NCBI RefSeq assembly: GCF_000711735.1
Contig: NZ_JONL01000003.1
Coordinates: forward strand, 248,001 to 312,000
Direction of reading: 5' to 3'
Origin: Maridesulfovibrio frigidus DSM 17176
GTDB lineage: Bacteria; Desulfobacterota; Desulfovibrionia; Desulfovibrionales; Desulfovibrionaceae
Length of the DNA: 64,000 nt
The notes beneath the pieces were generated by a model. That model worked only from the letters and a program-made list of their open reading frames with translations. It ran no database searches and was not told the origin of the DNA. This document shows, one piece after another, positions 42,055 through 50,904 of this stretch. The position numbers and the translations under genes are program-made. Every line of letters begins with the position of its first letter. The first letter of the stretch is position 1.

Positions 42055-44144
42055 TGAAAAAATATTTAATAATTATATTTGTAATGTGTTTGAGTCTTAT
42101 TTTTGCATTTTCTGCATGTGCTGACGGTGGATATTGGGATTCTTTCCTTGATGACGCGTATGTCTATACGGTTACAAGTAAAGAAAATTTGAATTCAGAA
42201 GTGCTGCAGCGTGAAAAAGAATATATCACAACACTTAAGCAACATAACAGTGTTTTGATAGCTGAGATTACAGGCAAGGATGCTTCAAGTGCAGAGGTAG
42301 TTATCGATAAGGGTGACATTAAAACAGGATTGCCGACCAAAGAATATTTTAGAGCGGCAGTTGGTCAGTTTATAGAATACCTCCTGACAAGCCGGGAATC
42401 TTATTTAAATAACGCAATTGTTTTGATAGAGAAAACCAGTCCTTCGTTTGGTATTAAAAAGGATTATTTATTCTGGTCGCATTTTATAAATGCTCACAAG
42501 TATCTTGCAATGAAAAACAAAGATAAATTTGTTGGTTCTATATACGCGTTGTGGACTGATATTTTAATACCGTTTCAAGTTCAAAAGAAAGAGGGGCTTG
42601 CTGCAACATACTCAAGCGCGGCTGATCTGGATTATTATAGTCAGAACGTGTTGAACCTCGTGGTAGACCGCGCTGTGGTGGATCGTAAATTGTCAGGGCT
42701 TTATTCACTCGGTCCCATTGTGGAAAATGTTACCGATATGCTCAGCGAGGGAGGAGTTAAAAAATATTATGAATCTGTAACTAACGGGTTTGACGGCAGA
42801 GGGTCCGATTCTACTAACATAAATTTCACAATCGCCTTTAATAAGGGACTGGATAGTGTGAATAATTTTGTGGGGGCCACAACTGCAGCAGACGCGGAGG
42901 TTGAGCTGAAAGAGGCTCTTGAGCTTTTGACCCTGGCTTACAAGTGGTCGGGCACTGCAAAAGGAAAGGCTGCTGTTCTATCGACCGAAGCTGGTGTCTT
43001 AACTAAGGTCTGGGCGAGCAGAGTTGAGAATAGAAAAGAAGTAAATTCATCTTTTTTTAAACGAAAATTGCTTACTATCAGCCAAAAGAATATTGATAGC
43101 AGTTTAATGCTTTTCAGAAATCTTGCTACCCCTGTTGGGCAGCGCGATTCTGTAATGCGTGATAATGGTTTTGTTACGGAAGAGGGTTATATCAGTACAT
43201 TGAAAAAAATGTGGCAGGCGAGCAGTTATCTGGTTGCTTTTCAAGCAGCTTGTTTGGAAAAATCAGAAGTAACTGCGGATAGAGAATGGGCGAAATCAAA
43301 CCATGCTGAGCAGATCATTTTTGCGAATCCGTACCTGACCGATAAGTTGTATTCCGACCTTGTTCCCTACACAACTTTCTTTACTCTCTCTAACAGTGCA
43401 GGGAGTTTGGCCGCATCGAGCTTAGAAGGAACCCTACTTATTCCAACCAGCGAATTGTTGGCATATTCGTTTTATCTTCGAGCTTATGCGGCAAAGTTGA
43501 ATCCAGTAAATCTCGGCTCGTTGGTTCGTTATGCAAGGCAATTTCAGCCTGAAGTTAGTGGAGACCACCGCTTTAATGATCTGTTTAGACCTCTGGGCGA
43601 TATAATCTCTAAGAGTATCCAGAGCTGTAGCTCTGTAGATTCTTATTCTTCATACAAGGAATCTATTTCTTCATTAGGTGAGCAGGTTCCTGTTTTTTAT
43701 GGAAGAATACTGCAAGTTGCTGATCAAGTCTCCGGCAGCAGTGATGCTGAAATTGTTAAAAATGCAATCATTTTGACAAATGTTTATAATGAGTTTGCTG
43801 AAGCTAAAAACCCACAAATTGCAAGAAAGATGCTTGTTAAATTTTGTGCGGATGGCGGCTTAAATGAGCCACTGAGTGTATTTTCTAAGGTGATTGGCTC
43901 AGGTGATTATGCAACGCTGGCTTCATCCGGTGGAATTAAGCGCAAGCTTGAATTTGACGACTATACTAAGCTACAGAGAAAACTACAGGGTGACTTGAAT
44001 AGCGAGTTGCATATTTTTCTTAAGGAGCTCTATTATACTCAGGAAAATAAGCTGGCTGATCCGCGATATAGGAAAATTAAGAATATAAATCAGCATGTTC
44101 TTGAGGCGGTCAAAGCTGTTTCCAAGAATAGCGTAAAACGATAG
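42051..44144 (+). CDS. Large exported protein of unknown family, last gene of the envelope operon
   Basis: 698 residues from ATG 42051, overlapping the previous stop (ATGATGA). The signal peptide is KKYLIIIFVMCLSLIFAFSACADG. The mature protein is largely helical with no transmembrane segment (for example LGPIVENVTDMLSEGGVKKY, RKMLVKFCADGGLNEPLSVF). It contains no enzyme motif that I recognise. A periplasmic adaptor or substrate-binding role in the PMF machine is a guess from context. A strong terminator follows, which closes the operon. Confidence 0.6.
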   Translation: MMKKYLIIIFVMCLSLIFAFSACADGGYWDSFLDDAYVYTVTSKENLNSEVLQREKEYITTLKQHNSVLIAEITGKDASSAEVVIDKGDIKTGLPTKEYFRAAVGQFIEYLLTSRESYLNNAIVLIEKTSPSFGIKKDYLFWSHFINAHKYLAMKNKDKFVGSIYALWTDILIPFQVQKKEGLAATYSSAADLDYYSQNVLNLVVDRAVVDRKLSGLYSLGPIVENVTDMLSEGGVKKYYESVTNGFDGRGSDSTNINFTIAFNKGLDSVNNFVGATTAADAEVELKEALELLTLAYKWSGTAKGKAAVLSTEAGVLTKVWASRVENRKEVNSSFFKRKLLTISQKNIDSSLMLFRNLATPVGQRDSVMRDNGFVTEEGYISTLKKMWQASSYLVAFQAACLEKSEVTADREWAKSNHAEQIIFANPYLTDKLYSDLVPYTTFFTLSNSAGSLAASSLEGTLLIPTSELLAYSFYLRAYAAKLNPVNLGSLVRYARQFQPEVSGDHRFNDLFRPLGDIISKSIQSCSSVDSYSSYKESISSLGEQVPVFYGRILQVADQVSGSSDAEIVKNAIILTNVYNEFAEAKNPQIARKMLVKFCADGGLNEPLSVFSKVIGSGDYATLASSGGIKRKLEFDDYTKLQRKLQGDLNSELHIFLKELYYTQENKLADPRYRKIKNINQHVLEAVKAVSKNSVKR

Positions 44145-44163
44145 AAGTATAAATCGGTGAATC

Positions 44164-44203
44164 AAGAAAAGCCCCTAGCTTAACAGTTAGGGGCTTTTCT
44201 TGT
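44164..44203 (+). terminator. Rho-independent terminator closing the envelope operon
   Basis: GAAAAGCCCCTA (44166-44177) pairs with TAGGGGCTTTTC (44188-44199), followed by TTGTTT. The structure is almost symmetric. Confidence 0.88.
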
Positions 44204-44290
44204 TTAGGTTGCTTGATTTATAATGTAGAGAAAATCCAAGAAACCTGATGTTTATTGAATGAAATAGAATACTTTCACGAAGGACTTGTC

Positions 44291-45718
44291 ATGAGCTTGG
44301 AACTGTTTGCCATTATTGCTTTGATTTTTCACCTATTAGGACTGCTCAGCGCGATTACTGCTATTATGGAATCCCGGACTCCACAGGGAGCGGTTGCTTG
44401 GGTGCTTGCTCTTATTATGATTCCGTATGTAGCCTTGCCTGTTTATTGGATATTTGGCCGCAATAAGTTTCATGGCTTTGTGAACTTGCTGAGAGTTAAG
44501 CATGCTCTTAGCAGTGAAGCTTCAAAGGAATATTTTCAGAAGCTAAGGGATAATGATTTGTTGGTATCGCCTGAGCGCGATGCTTCGTTACCAATTGAGA
44601 AGATTGCAAAGCTTCCGTTTACATCAGGTAACAATGTCGAGTTACTGGTAGACGGCAAAGACACCTTTGATTCCATTTTTGAAGGTATTGCGCGGGCAAA
44701 GAAATATGTGCTCGTTCAGTTTTATATTGTTAAGGCGGATGGCTTGGGAAATGAGCTAAAAGACCGTTTGATAGCGAAGGGACGAGAAGGGGTGGAAGTT
44801 TGTTTTCTATATGATGAAATCGGCAGTATCGGTTTGCCTGATGAATATTTAGAGGAGCTTCGTTCCGCTGGTGTTAAGGCCTTTAAATTTAATACGACCA
44901 AAGGGCGCGCGAACCGATTTCAGTTAAATTTTAGAAATCATCGCAAAATTGTTGTTGTTGATGGTCTTGAAGCTTGGGTCGGTGGACATAACGTAGGGGA
45001 TGAATATCTTGGGCAGGCTGCCGGTTTAGACGATTGGCGCGATACTCATATCCGGATAGCTGGGCCTGCGGCGCAGTCTATTCAGGTTTCGTTTTACGAA
45101 GATTGGCACTGGGCTAGTGATGAGCTGCTCGAACTCAATTGGTCTCCGTCCGCTGCTACTAGCGGGAAGAACATCTCCGCGCTGGCACTTCCTTCCGGTC
45201 CGGAAGATAGTTTCGAGACCTGCACTTTGTTTTTTATGAAATGCATTCAGAGCGCAAAGGACAGATTATGGATTGTAAGTCCTTACTTTGTGCCGGACGA
45301 GCAGTTTATTACCGCACTCCATTTGGCTGTCTTGCGTGGGGTAGATGTGCGGATATTGATACCTCGTAAAACTGATAACCTGCTGGTGACGTTAACTCAT
45401 TGGGCTTACGTTGAAAAAATGCAGGAGATCGGAGCTAAGGTTTATTGGTATGATAAGGGGTTCCTACACCAAAAAGTTGTACTCATTGATGATGACTATG
45501 CAACTATTGGAACTGCCAATTTTGATAACCGCTCGTTCAGATTAAATTTTGAAATTACTGTTGTGGTTGCGAGCGAAGGTTTTAACCGTGAAGTAGCTGG
45601 TATGCTTGAGAACGATTTTAGTCACAGCGCGCTTGTTACTGAAAAAGAAGTGAAGGAGCAAAGTTCGTTCATCCGCTTATTTGTCCGAGTTGCGCAACTG
45701 ACAGCGCCAATTCAGTAA
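44291..45718 (+). CDS. cls: Cardiolipin synthase (phospholipase D superfamily)
   Basis: Started at ATG 44291, with AAGGA at 44280-44284; about 475 residues. Two N-terminal spans (LFAIIALIFHLLGLLSAITA; AVAWVLALIMIPYVALPVYW) are followed by two HKD motifs: NHRKIVVVDGLEAWVGGHN (about residue 217) and HQKVVLIDDDYATIGTANFD (about residue 394). Together they form the ClsA-type active site that joins two phosphatidylglycerols into cardiolipin at the inner membrane. Length and topology are those of ClsA. It stands alone, with a terminator upstream. Confidence 0.93.
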   Translation: MSLELFAIIALIFHLLGLLSAITAIMESRTPQGAVAWVLALIMIPYVALPVYWIFGRNKFHGFVNLLRVKHALSSEASKEYFQKLRDNDLLVSPERDASLPIEKIAKLPFTSGNNVELLVDGKDTFDSIFEGIARAKKYVLVQFYIVKADGLGNELKDRLIAKGREGVEVCFLYDEIGSIGLPDEYLEELRSAGVKAFKFNTTKGRANRFQLNFRNHRKIVVVDGLEAWVGGHNVGDEYLGQAAGLDDWRDTHIRIAGPAAQSIQVSFYEDWHWASDELLELNWSPSAATSGKNISALALPSGPEDSFETCTLFFMKCIQSAKDRLWIVSPYFVPDEQFITALHLAVLRGVDVRILIPRKTDNLLVTLTHWAYVEKMQEIGAKVYWYDKGFLHQKVVLIDDDYATIGTANFDNRSFRLNFEITVVVASEGFNREVAGMLENDFSHSALVTEKEVKEQSSFIRLFVRVAQLTAPIQ

Positions 45719-45819
45719 GGTTTCAGGGGTAGTTTATTGTAAGATTGAGTTAAACTCTTTTGGGTTATAGCGTTTCTAGTTTGCATAAATATTATTTCTT
45801 GTTTGGAGTGTGAAGACTT

Positions 45820-46536
45820 ATGGAATTTCGTCATTTTATTATTACGCGGTTCAACGTAAAAATATGGCCTATGCCTTTTCCCAAGCGTCTTGAAATATCA
45901 TGGCTTGCTGAAAGGTTTGACCTATTTCAAAAATATTGTTTTCCCACTGTTTCATCTCAACTTAATCAAGATTTTACATGGCTGGTGTTATTTGATGAAG
46001 AAACACCCCCACTATATCGAAAAATAATCAAAGCCTATGCTCGTTACGAAAACTTCACGCCTGTTTTCTGTGGTGAATTTGATACAGTTATGCCGCAGGT
46101 TAAAGACATTATTAAGAGCATGGCGGAAGATGTAGATTGGATATTGACCACACGCCTGGATAACGATGATGCCTTGTCTGCTAAATATGTCAGATGTTTA
46201 CATTCCATTGTAAAGTCTATGAATGAAACCGATTTAGGTGATAAGGAAGCTCTATTTATAAACTTCGCTAAAGGATTGCAGCTTTCGAAGGGTGTTTTTT
46301 ATGACTTCGAAGACGTTACAAATGCCTTTGTCAGTTTGATTGAAAAAAGAGAGAATTTGAATACTGTTTTTTGGGTGGATCACCCTGCCATTCACGATGT
46401 TGCACCGGTTATGCAGATTAAAACTTACCCGCTGTGGCTTCAAATTGTACATGATATAAATGTTTATAATTATGTTCGTGGCGAGGAAATGGACGCTAGC
46501 AAATATATGAGTGATTTTAAGTGTGACTTTTCCTAG
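45820..46536 (+). CDS. Putative rhamnosyltransferase-like protein (DUF3118 type)
   Basis: A 238-residue protein. FIITRFNVKIWPMPFPKR, then the central QDFTWLVLFDEETPPLYR and the acidic motif TTRLDNDDALSAKYV (about residues 110-124) are the signature of the putative rhamnosyltransferase family, a GT-A-like fold with a DXDD metal site. No glycan gene is adjacent, so it may act alone on a surface glycan. Substrate is unknown. Confidence 0.75.
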   Translation: MEFRHFIITRFNVKIWPMPFPKRLEISWLAERFDLFQKYCFPTVSSQLNQDFTWLVLFDEETPPLYRKIIKAYARYENFTPVFCGEFDTVMPQVKDIIKSMAEDVDWILTTRLDNDDALSAKYVRCLHSIVKSMNETDLGDKEALFINFAKGLQLSKGVFYDFEDVTNAFVSLIEKRENLNTVFWVDHPAIHDVAPVMQIKTYPLWLQIVHDINVYNYVRGEEMDASKYMSDFKCDFS

Positions 46537-46556
46537 TTCTTTTGATTATATTTATT

Positions 46557-47198
46557 TCAACCTTTGTTATGGGAAAGCGTTTCTTGGTATTTTGCAAGTT
46601 CGGAAAGTCGATGCTCTCCCCAGTCAGTTGTTACGGTGAGTGAAATTTTATAAAGCTCTTCTGCGTAGTGGTTAATAAGGTAAAATCCGGTTCTGATGTT
46701 ATTCTCTGGTTTATCTCCGCTTTTTGAACACCCTAAGTATTTGTACCACTTTATGCGTGATGATGTAGCAAGCTTTTCGAGTTTAAGATGAGCTTCTGTA
46801 AATCTTACGTGCCCTGTTGTTCCTCCAAATAATTGATTTGCGCTATAAAAAGCTGCTGCTGCTGCTAAAAATGCATAGCCATTACCTGAAAAAAAAGAAT
46901 AGCTATTACTTGCTAAAAATAAGGGAATAGGCTTTTCCATTAGCGGTATAATCGTTCCGATAGAGGCACAGACAATCATACCCACTCTTAAGATTATTGA
47001 CCAAAAGGCCCGTCGCTTACTTCTACGATAATAGTACCTTATTTCTGCTTCGACGAGGAGATCTAACTCATTAAAAAGTTCAGTAATTGACATGCTAACA
47101 GGGTCTTCATTCCAGACTATTTCTTTAAGTCCCATACGAAATTTACTTATATGCCTGGGGTCGTGTGAAAAGTATTTCTTTAGCTCACGAAATTGCAT
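46557..47198 (-). CDS. Two-TM protein resembling SLATT-domain effectors
   Basis: A 213-residue protein with two membrane spans (FWSIILRVGMIVCASIGTII; NGYAFLAAAAAFYSANQLF) near residues 65-120. They are flanked by an N-terminal helix ending in YYYRRSKRRA and a C-terminal helical region (FTEAHLKLEKLATSSRIKWY). This matches the layout of the SLATT family of two-TM proteins, which form predicted pores in nucleotide-signalling defence systems. No nucleotide cyclase or SLOG partner is adjacent, so it may be a stand-alone membrane protein with another role. It is divergent from the large gene at 47465. Confidence 0.5.
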   Translation of the reverse strand: MQFRELKKYFSHDPRHISKFRMGLKEIVWNEDPVSMSITELFNELDLLVEAEIRYYYRRSKRRAFWSIILRVGMIVCASIGTIIPLMEKPIPLFLASNSYSFFSGNGYAFLAAAAAFYSANQLFGGTTGHVRFTEAHLKLEKLATSSRIKWYKYLGCSKSGDKPENNIRTGFYLINHYAEELYKISLTVTTDWGEHRLSELAKYQETLSHNKG

Positions 47199-47279
47199 AG
47201 GGCCTCCTTTGTGTAATAGATGGACAGAGACTTGTTATACTCTAAATTGTATATTCTATGACCAATAAAATTTAAGGAT

Positions 47280-47324
47280 TTTACTTTATACTAATTATAT
47301 TAATAATAATTAGTATAAAGTAAA
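47280..47324. repeat. Perfect 19-bp inverted repeat between divergent genes
   Basis: Arms 47280-47298 and 47306-47324 are exactly complementary, with a 7-base loop (ATTAATA). The sequence is almost all A and T. It lies between divergent start codons at 47198 and 47465, a position typical of an operator or a local melting element rather than a terminator. Confidence 0.85.
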
Positions 47325-47464
47325 GATAAAATTCTATATTTGAATTCTAAAAGGAATTTGAAGGGTTTGAAAATAGATTCCAAATTGTCTTGAGAACTTT
47401 GTAAACCATAGGTATCGTACTTAAATTAAACTAACTTTATGAATCAAAAGCGCTTGGTATATAT

Positions 47465-50464
47465 ATGAAAATGTTTTTTGACGAGCAGGATTACAAGCTG
47501 CTTGCAATTGTTCGTGATATTCTTAATCGGGATGTTGCAAGTGGTGAAGATCGTTATCTACTTGCTCCCCATTTAAGTCCGCATGGAATCAGGGAACTTG
47601 TTGGCTCACGCGGATTGCGGATAGCTTATTCCGTAGCTCATCTTATCAGTTCGCTTGAAACAGAAGGGGTTGCGGGGCGCATTTCTGCTCTGCGGTCATT
47701 GCGTGATGAAGTCCTTGCAATGCCGAAAGGTACGCTCAGGATGAATTCTGCGCGTGTGCTTATTCAGATTATGAAGAAGCTTGTCCGCTCGGTGGGTGAT
47801 GAGGAGCGTAGTTTGCAACTTGCCCATGATTTTCATGAGGCTGCAACTGGCAAACCCCGTGTTATCCGTGAATTCCTCGAGCGCAACTTCTTGCTCGAAA
47901 TGCCTGAAGAGTGGAACCATATCGCGTTTGATCATCGCGTTCATGATGCCAACAGCAAAGGGCGCAAATCTCCGACACATTTGGTCATGGATGCTTGGAT
48001 TAAGGGTATTCGTAGTTTGACCGTTGTTTACTATAATCATGTAGGTGTTGTTGAGTCTCGCGAGCTGTACGAAGCCGCTCGGATCATGGGGATATCGGTT
48101 AAGGTCGGCATTGAATATCAAATTCGTTGGCAAAACCGAACTGCTGGGCTTATCTGGACTCTGGACGGTTTTGATAACGGCCGTGATTTCGAACGGTTTA
48201 TTCAATCTAAAGAAGTAGTAAAATTTTTATCCGAAGGGCTTGAAGTTTCGCGTTGGTTGCAGAAACAGGTTCTCCGATGCGTGCAAAATTTCAACCTATC
48301 TCAGCGTAAAATTATCGAAGGTGATTTTGGTGTTGTCTGCCCTGAAATATCCGAGTCTGAATTTTTGGCATTTGTCGGGACTGGGCAGCCTTCATTTTTG
48401 CACTTGGGACGCTATATCCTTGAAATGCTTATGCCTGCTCTTAAAGAGCGTGTTGCAGAACTCAAAGCTCAGTATGATATTGCTGAAACCGGTGATAAGT
48501 CTGACATTGAGCAACGAGTAGAATCCATAAATTCCTTCGAAGTTGAAACTATTATTGAGCGTTTTATTTGTTCGGACGTTGCATGTTCTATTGATGGTCG
48601 TTTTGTGGGCTGCGAGGAAGCTGATCCGCCTGAGCTTATGACTCTTACTCCTGAACAGTTTGTTGAGCGAATTCGGACCATAGCTTCGCAAAAAAGGATT
48701 ACCCTAGTTCCCGACGGACTTACTATCGCTGACATTATTTGCATTTTGTATAAATGCGGTGGAATGGTCAGATATGTCGAGGAGTTTAATCTTAAAAGGA
48801 TTTCTCTTGGAACAGCTAAGATTGCGGAAAACGTTCATGGACTTCGTCAGGCATTAAATGAACGTAATTTGCTTGGGCTGAAAAATATAATTTCTCGCGC
48901 TATTTTAGATTTAGAGCAAATGGGTTCTGTCGCAGACCCAGAAATACTCGAGTGTTTGCGCAATGTGCTGTCCCATATGGGGACCTTTAGTGCCATGTAT
49001 GGCGGGACTAGATTGCAGGCGAGAATAGGGAGTGGTTCATCCGGGATTATCAGTAGAATTCGTGGAATGGGGCTTGTTGTTGCCGATACTTTACCTCATA
49101 CCGCAGCTAAAAAAGTATTTAAGCGGCTTGAGAAAGGTGAATGTCCTATTCCAGTCAAAGCTGATGTCAGGCTGGAAATTATACTTACCCCTAAGTCTTC
49201 CGAAAGTAAGCTGTATAATCGGTCAATGAGATTTATTAGGAACTTACCTTTCCTTAAAAAGTTTGGCTACGTAAAAAAAGAGGAATGGCAACTGACCCGT
49301 TTTTCTTCGTGTTCCAATAAAGTGACTAATATTGCTTTGCTTGGTGGACTTAGTGAGGCTGGAAATAAATTCGGTGTGGCGGATTTGACTCCGCGCAAGA
49401 GTTCAAAATCATTTCGGTTTATGAATTCTTCAATAAAGAATGGACTTAAAATTTTATGCGGTTTCATTCCAGCATTTTTGACTTTCGCGCTGACCAAAGA
49501 TTGGTGGCTGCTCAGATTTTTCGGAGCATTTATCTGGTTTGGAATTACGGGCTGGAGAAACGTTACGCAGGCCGTACTCGGTGGTGGTGGATTCATCCGT
49601 TCGCCGCTGTCACGCTGGAATGATCATGTAAGTTGGTCCCGTATCTCCGACTCGTTGTTGTTTACGGGCTTTTCCGTTCCATTGCTTGATTATTTCGTGA
49701 AAACCTTACTTCTAGATGAAGGGTTCGGGGTCAATACGCAAACTGACCCTATTTTGCTTTATGCGGTAATGGGGCTGGCTAACGGACTGTATATATTCAG
49801 CCACAATATGTTCAGAGGATTGCCGCGCAGTGCTGCTATTTGGAACTTGCTGCGGTCCATCATTTCCGTGCCTATTGCAATTATGCTTAGTGATGGAATT
49901 GGAGTCATGATGGGCATGGCAGGAATCGTTTCTGTAGAACTCGTACTTCAAAAATGGGCGGCGGTGATTTCGAAACTGGCTTCAGATATGGTTGCCGGAA
50001 TAATTGAAGGAATCGCTGATCGTTCCGATAATATTCGCATGAGGCTATGGGACTATCGCCGGACAGTTAAGAGCGTTTTTGATTGCTATACTCAGCTTGA
50101 AATGATGTTTCCTGAACGTAATGGTCGAGATATGCTTTATGAGCCGGATGAATTTATTATTGAGATGCAAAATACGGGTAGTGATCTGGAGAAAATATTT
50201 ATTATAAATGCGCTGGATCTCATGCGATTCTGGATGTTTCAGCCACGCGCCCGCACTGCTCTAAGGATGCGCCTAAAGAAAATGACGAACGAAGAAAAGT
50301 CTATTTTCCTTGCGTCGCAGAATGTTTTGCTCGCTGAAAAAGAAGTTAGCAGGCTGCTTGTGGATGGTTTGGTCGGGAAAAACTTTGGTAAGCCGTTGGC
50401 GTTTTATTTGAGTCACGGAAAGAGCTATCTAGAGACAATGCAAAAGGAAGTTTCAATAGCTTAG
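47465..50464 (+). CDS. Large PHP-like membrane protein of unknown function, 999 residues
   Basis: The N-terminal half is cytoplasmic. Residues about 155-225 hold AFDHRVHDANSKG, then SLTVVYYNHVGVVESRELYEAA and MGISVKVGIEYQ, which recall the metal-binding order (HxH, later E and H) of PHP phosphoesterases. The canonical HxH is altered to DHRVHD, so activity is doubtful. Residues about 660-845 hold several membrane spans (ILCGFIPAFLTFALTKDWWL, DPILLYAVMGLANGLYIF, VPIAIMLSDGIGVMMGMAGI). A cytoplasmic tail of about 150 residues follows. I do not recognise a described family. It is monocistronic. Confidence 0.5.
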   Translation: MKMFFDEQDYKLLAIVRDILNRDVASGEDRYLLAPHLSPHGIRELVGSRGLRIAYSVAHLISSLETEGVAGRISALRSLRDEVLAMPKGTLRMNSARVLIQIMKKLVRSVGDEERSLQLAHDFHEAATGKPRVIREFLERNFLLEMPEEWNHIAFDHRVHDANSKGRKSPTHLVMDAWIKGIRSLTVVYYNHVGVVESRELYEAARIMGISVKVGIEYQIRWQNRTAGLIWTLDGFDNGRDFERFIQSKEVVKFLSEGLEVSRWLQKQVLRCVQNFNLSQRKIIEGDFGVVCPEISESEFLAFVGTGQPSFLHLGRYILEMLMPALKERVAELKAQYDIAETGDKSDIEQRVESINSFEVETIIERFICSDVACSIDGRFVGCEEADPPELMTLTPEQFVERIRTIASQKRITLVPDGLTIADIICILYKCGGMVRYVEEFNLKRISLGTAKIAENVHGLRQALNERNLLGLKNIISRAILDLEQMGSVADPEILECLRNVLSHMGTFSAMYGGTRLQARIGSGSSGIISRIRGMGLVVADTLPHTAAKKVFKRLEKGECPIPVKADVRLEIILTPKSSESKLYNRSMRFIRNLPFLKKFGYVKKEEWQLTRFSSCSNKVTNIALLGGLSEAGNKFGVADLTPRKSSKSFRFMNSSIKNGLKILCGFIPAFLTFALTKDWWLLRFFGAFIWFGITGWRNVTQAVLGGGGFIRSPLSRWNDHVSWSRISDSLLFTGFSVPLLDYFVKTLLLDEGFGVNTQTDPILLYAVMGLANGLYIFSHNMFRGLPRSAAIWNLLRSIISVPIAIMLSDGIGVMMGMAGIVSVELVLQKWAAVISKLASDMVAGIIEGIADRSDNIRMRLWDYRRTVKSVFDCYTQLEMMFPERNGRDMLYEPDEFIIEMQNTGSDLEKIFIINALDLMRFWMFQPRARTALRMRLKKMTNEEKSIFLASQNVLLAEKEVSRLLVDGLVGKNFGKPLAFYLSHGKSYLETMQKEVSIA

Positions 50465-50471
50465 ATAATTA

Positions 50472-50514
50472 TACAGGACAGAACTCCGTCGTAAATGCCG
50501 GTGCTCTGTCCTGA
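50472..50514 (+). terminator. Possible terminator hairpin
   Basis: CAGGACAGA (50474-50482) pairs with TCTGTCCTG (50505-50513). There is no clear T run afterwards, so it could be a processing hairpin instead. Confidence 0.45.
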
Positions 50515-50535
50515 ATAGGCGTCTTAGTTCTTTTC

Positions 50536-50745
50536 TTATGCTTTAATGTTGGTAATGGATCCCTTGTCTGTGAAGTGTGCGCTGAGGACACTTTTCTGAA
50601 AGTCATAATCGCTGTTTGTAGTTGAACCTGATTGACTGGAGTTCATATAGTCAAGTGTCTTGGTGACAACTTGAGCACCGAACATCTGTTTTTCTGTTGC
50701 GGCTGAAATTGTGAAAGCTCCCGAATTGATTGCTGACATATCCAT
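50536..50745 (-). CDS. Small protein, possibly YjfB-like motility-associated
   Basis: 69 residues; AAGGAGGT lies five bases before ATG 50745, so expression is likely. The sequence (MDMSAINSGAFTISAATEKQ; GAQVVTKTLDYMNSSQSGS) has the short MD-(M/I)-S start and internal VxTKTLD helix of YjfB-type putative motility proteins. The match is weak. It is a single gene between a large membrane gene and the mazG terminator. Confidence 0.5.
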   Translation of the reverse strand: MDMSAINSGAFTISAATEKQMFGAQVVTKTLDYMNSSQSGSTTNSDYDFQKSVLSAHFTDKGSITNIKA

Positions 50746-50827
50746 AATCTACCTCCTTGTAGAAAGGCTACTAATAGCGCTTATCTCTCTTTTCGGACAA
50801 AGCATAAATAACTTTAGGGTAAAAATA

Positions 50828-50870
50828 GAAAAAATCCTCAACTCACGTAAAATGAGCTGAGGATTTTAGA
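50828..50870 (-). terminator. Terminator of the cvpA-mazG operon (bidirectional)
   Basis: AAAATCCTCA (50831-50840) pairs with TGAGGATTTT (50858-50867), with an inner CTCA/TGAG pair. On the minus strand it is followed by TTTCTATTTTT. Confidence 0.85.
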
Positions 50871-50904
50871 CAATCAAATTTGTTATGATTTAGTAGTAGC
50901 TGTT

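Noticed and set aside
36038-44144. Zorya-type defence system because of the MotA/ExbB-like protein
   Set aside because: There is no ZorC, ZorD helicase or ZorE nuclease, and most genes encode exported or lipid-anchored proteins.
46557-47198. CBASS or other nucleotide-signalling operon around the SLATT-like protein
   Set aside because: No nucleotidyltransferase, SLOG or E1/E2-like gene lies within several kilobases.
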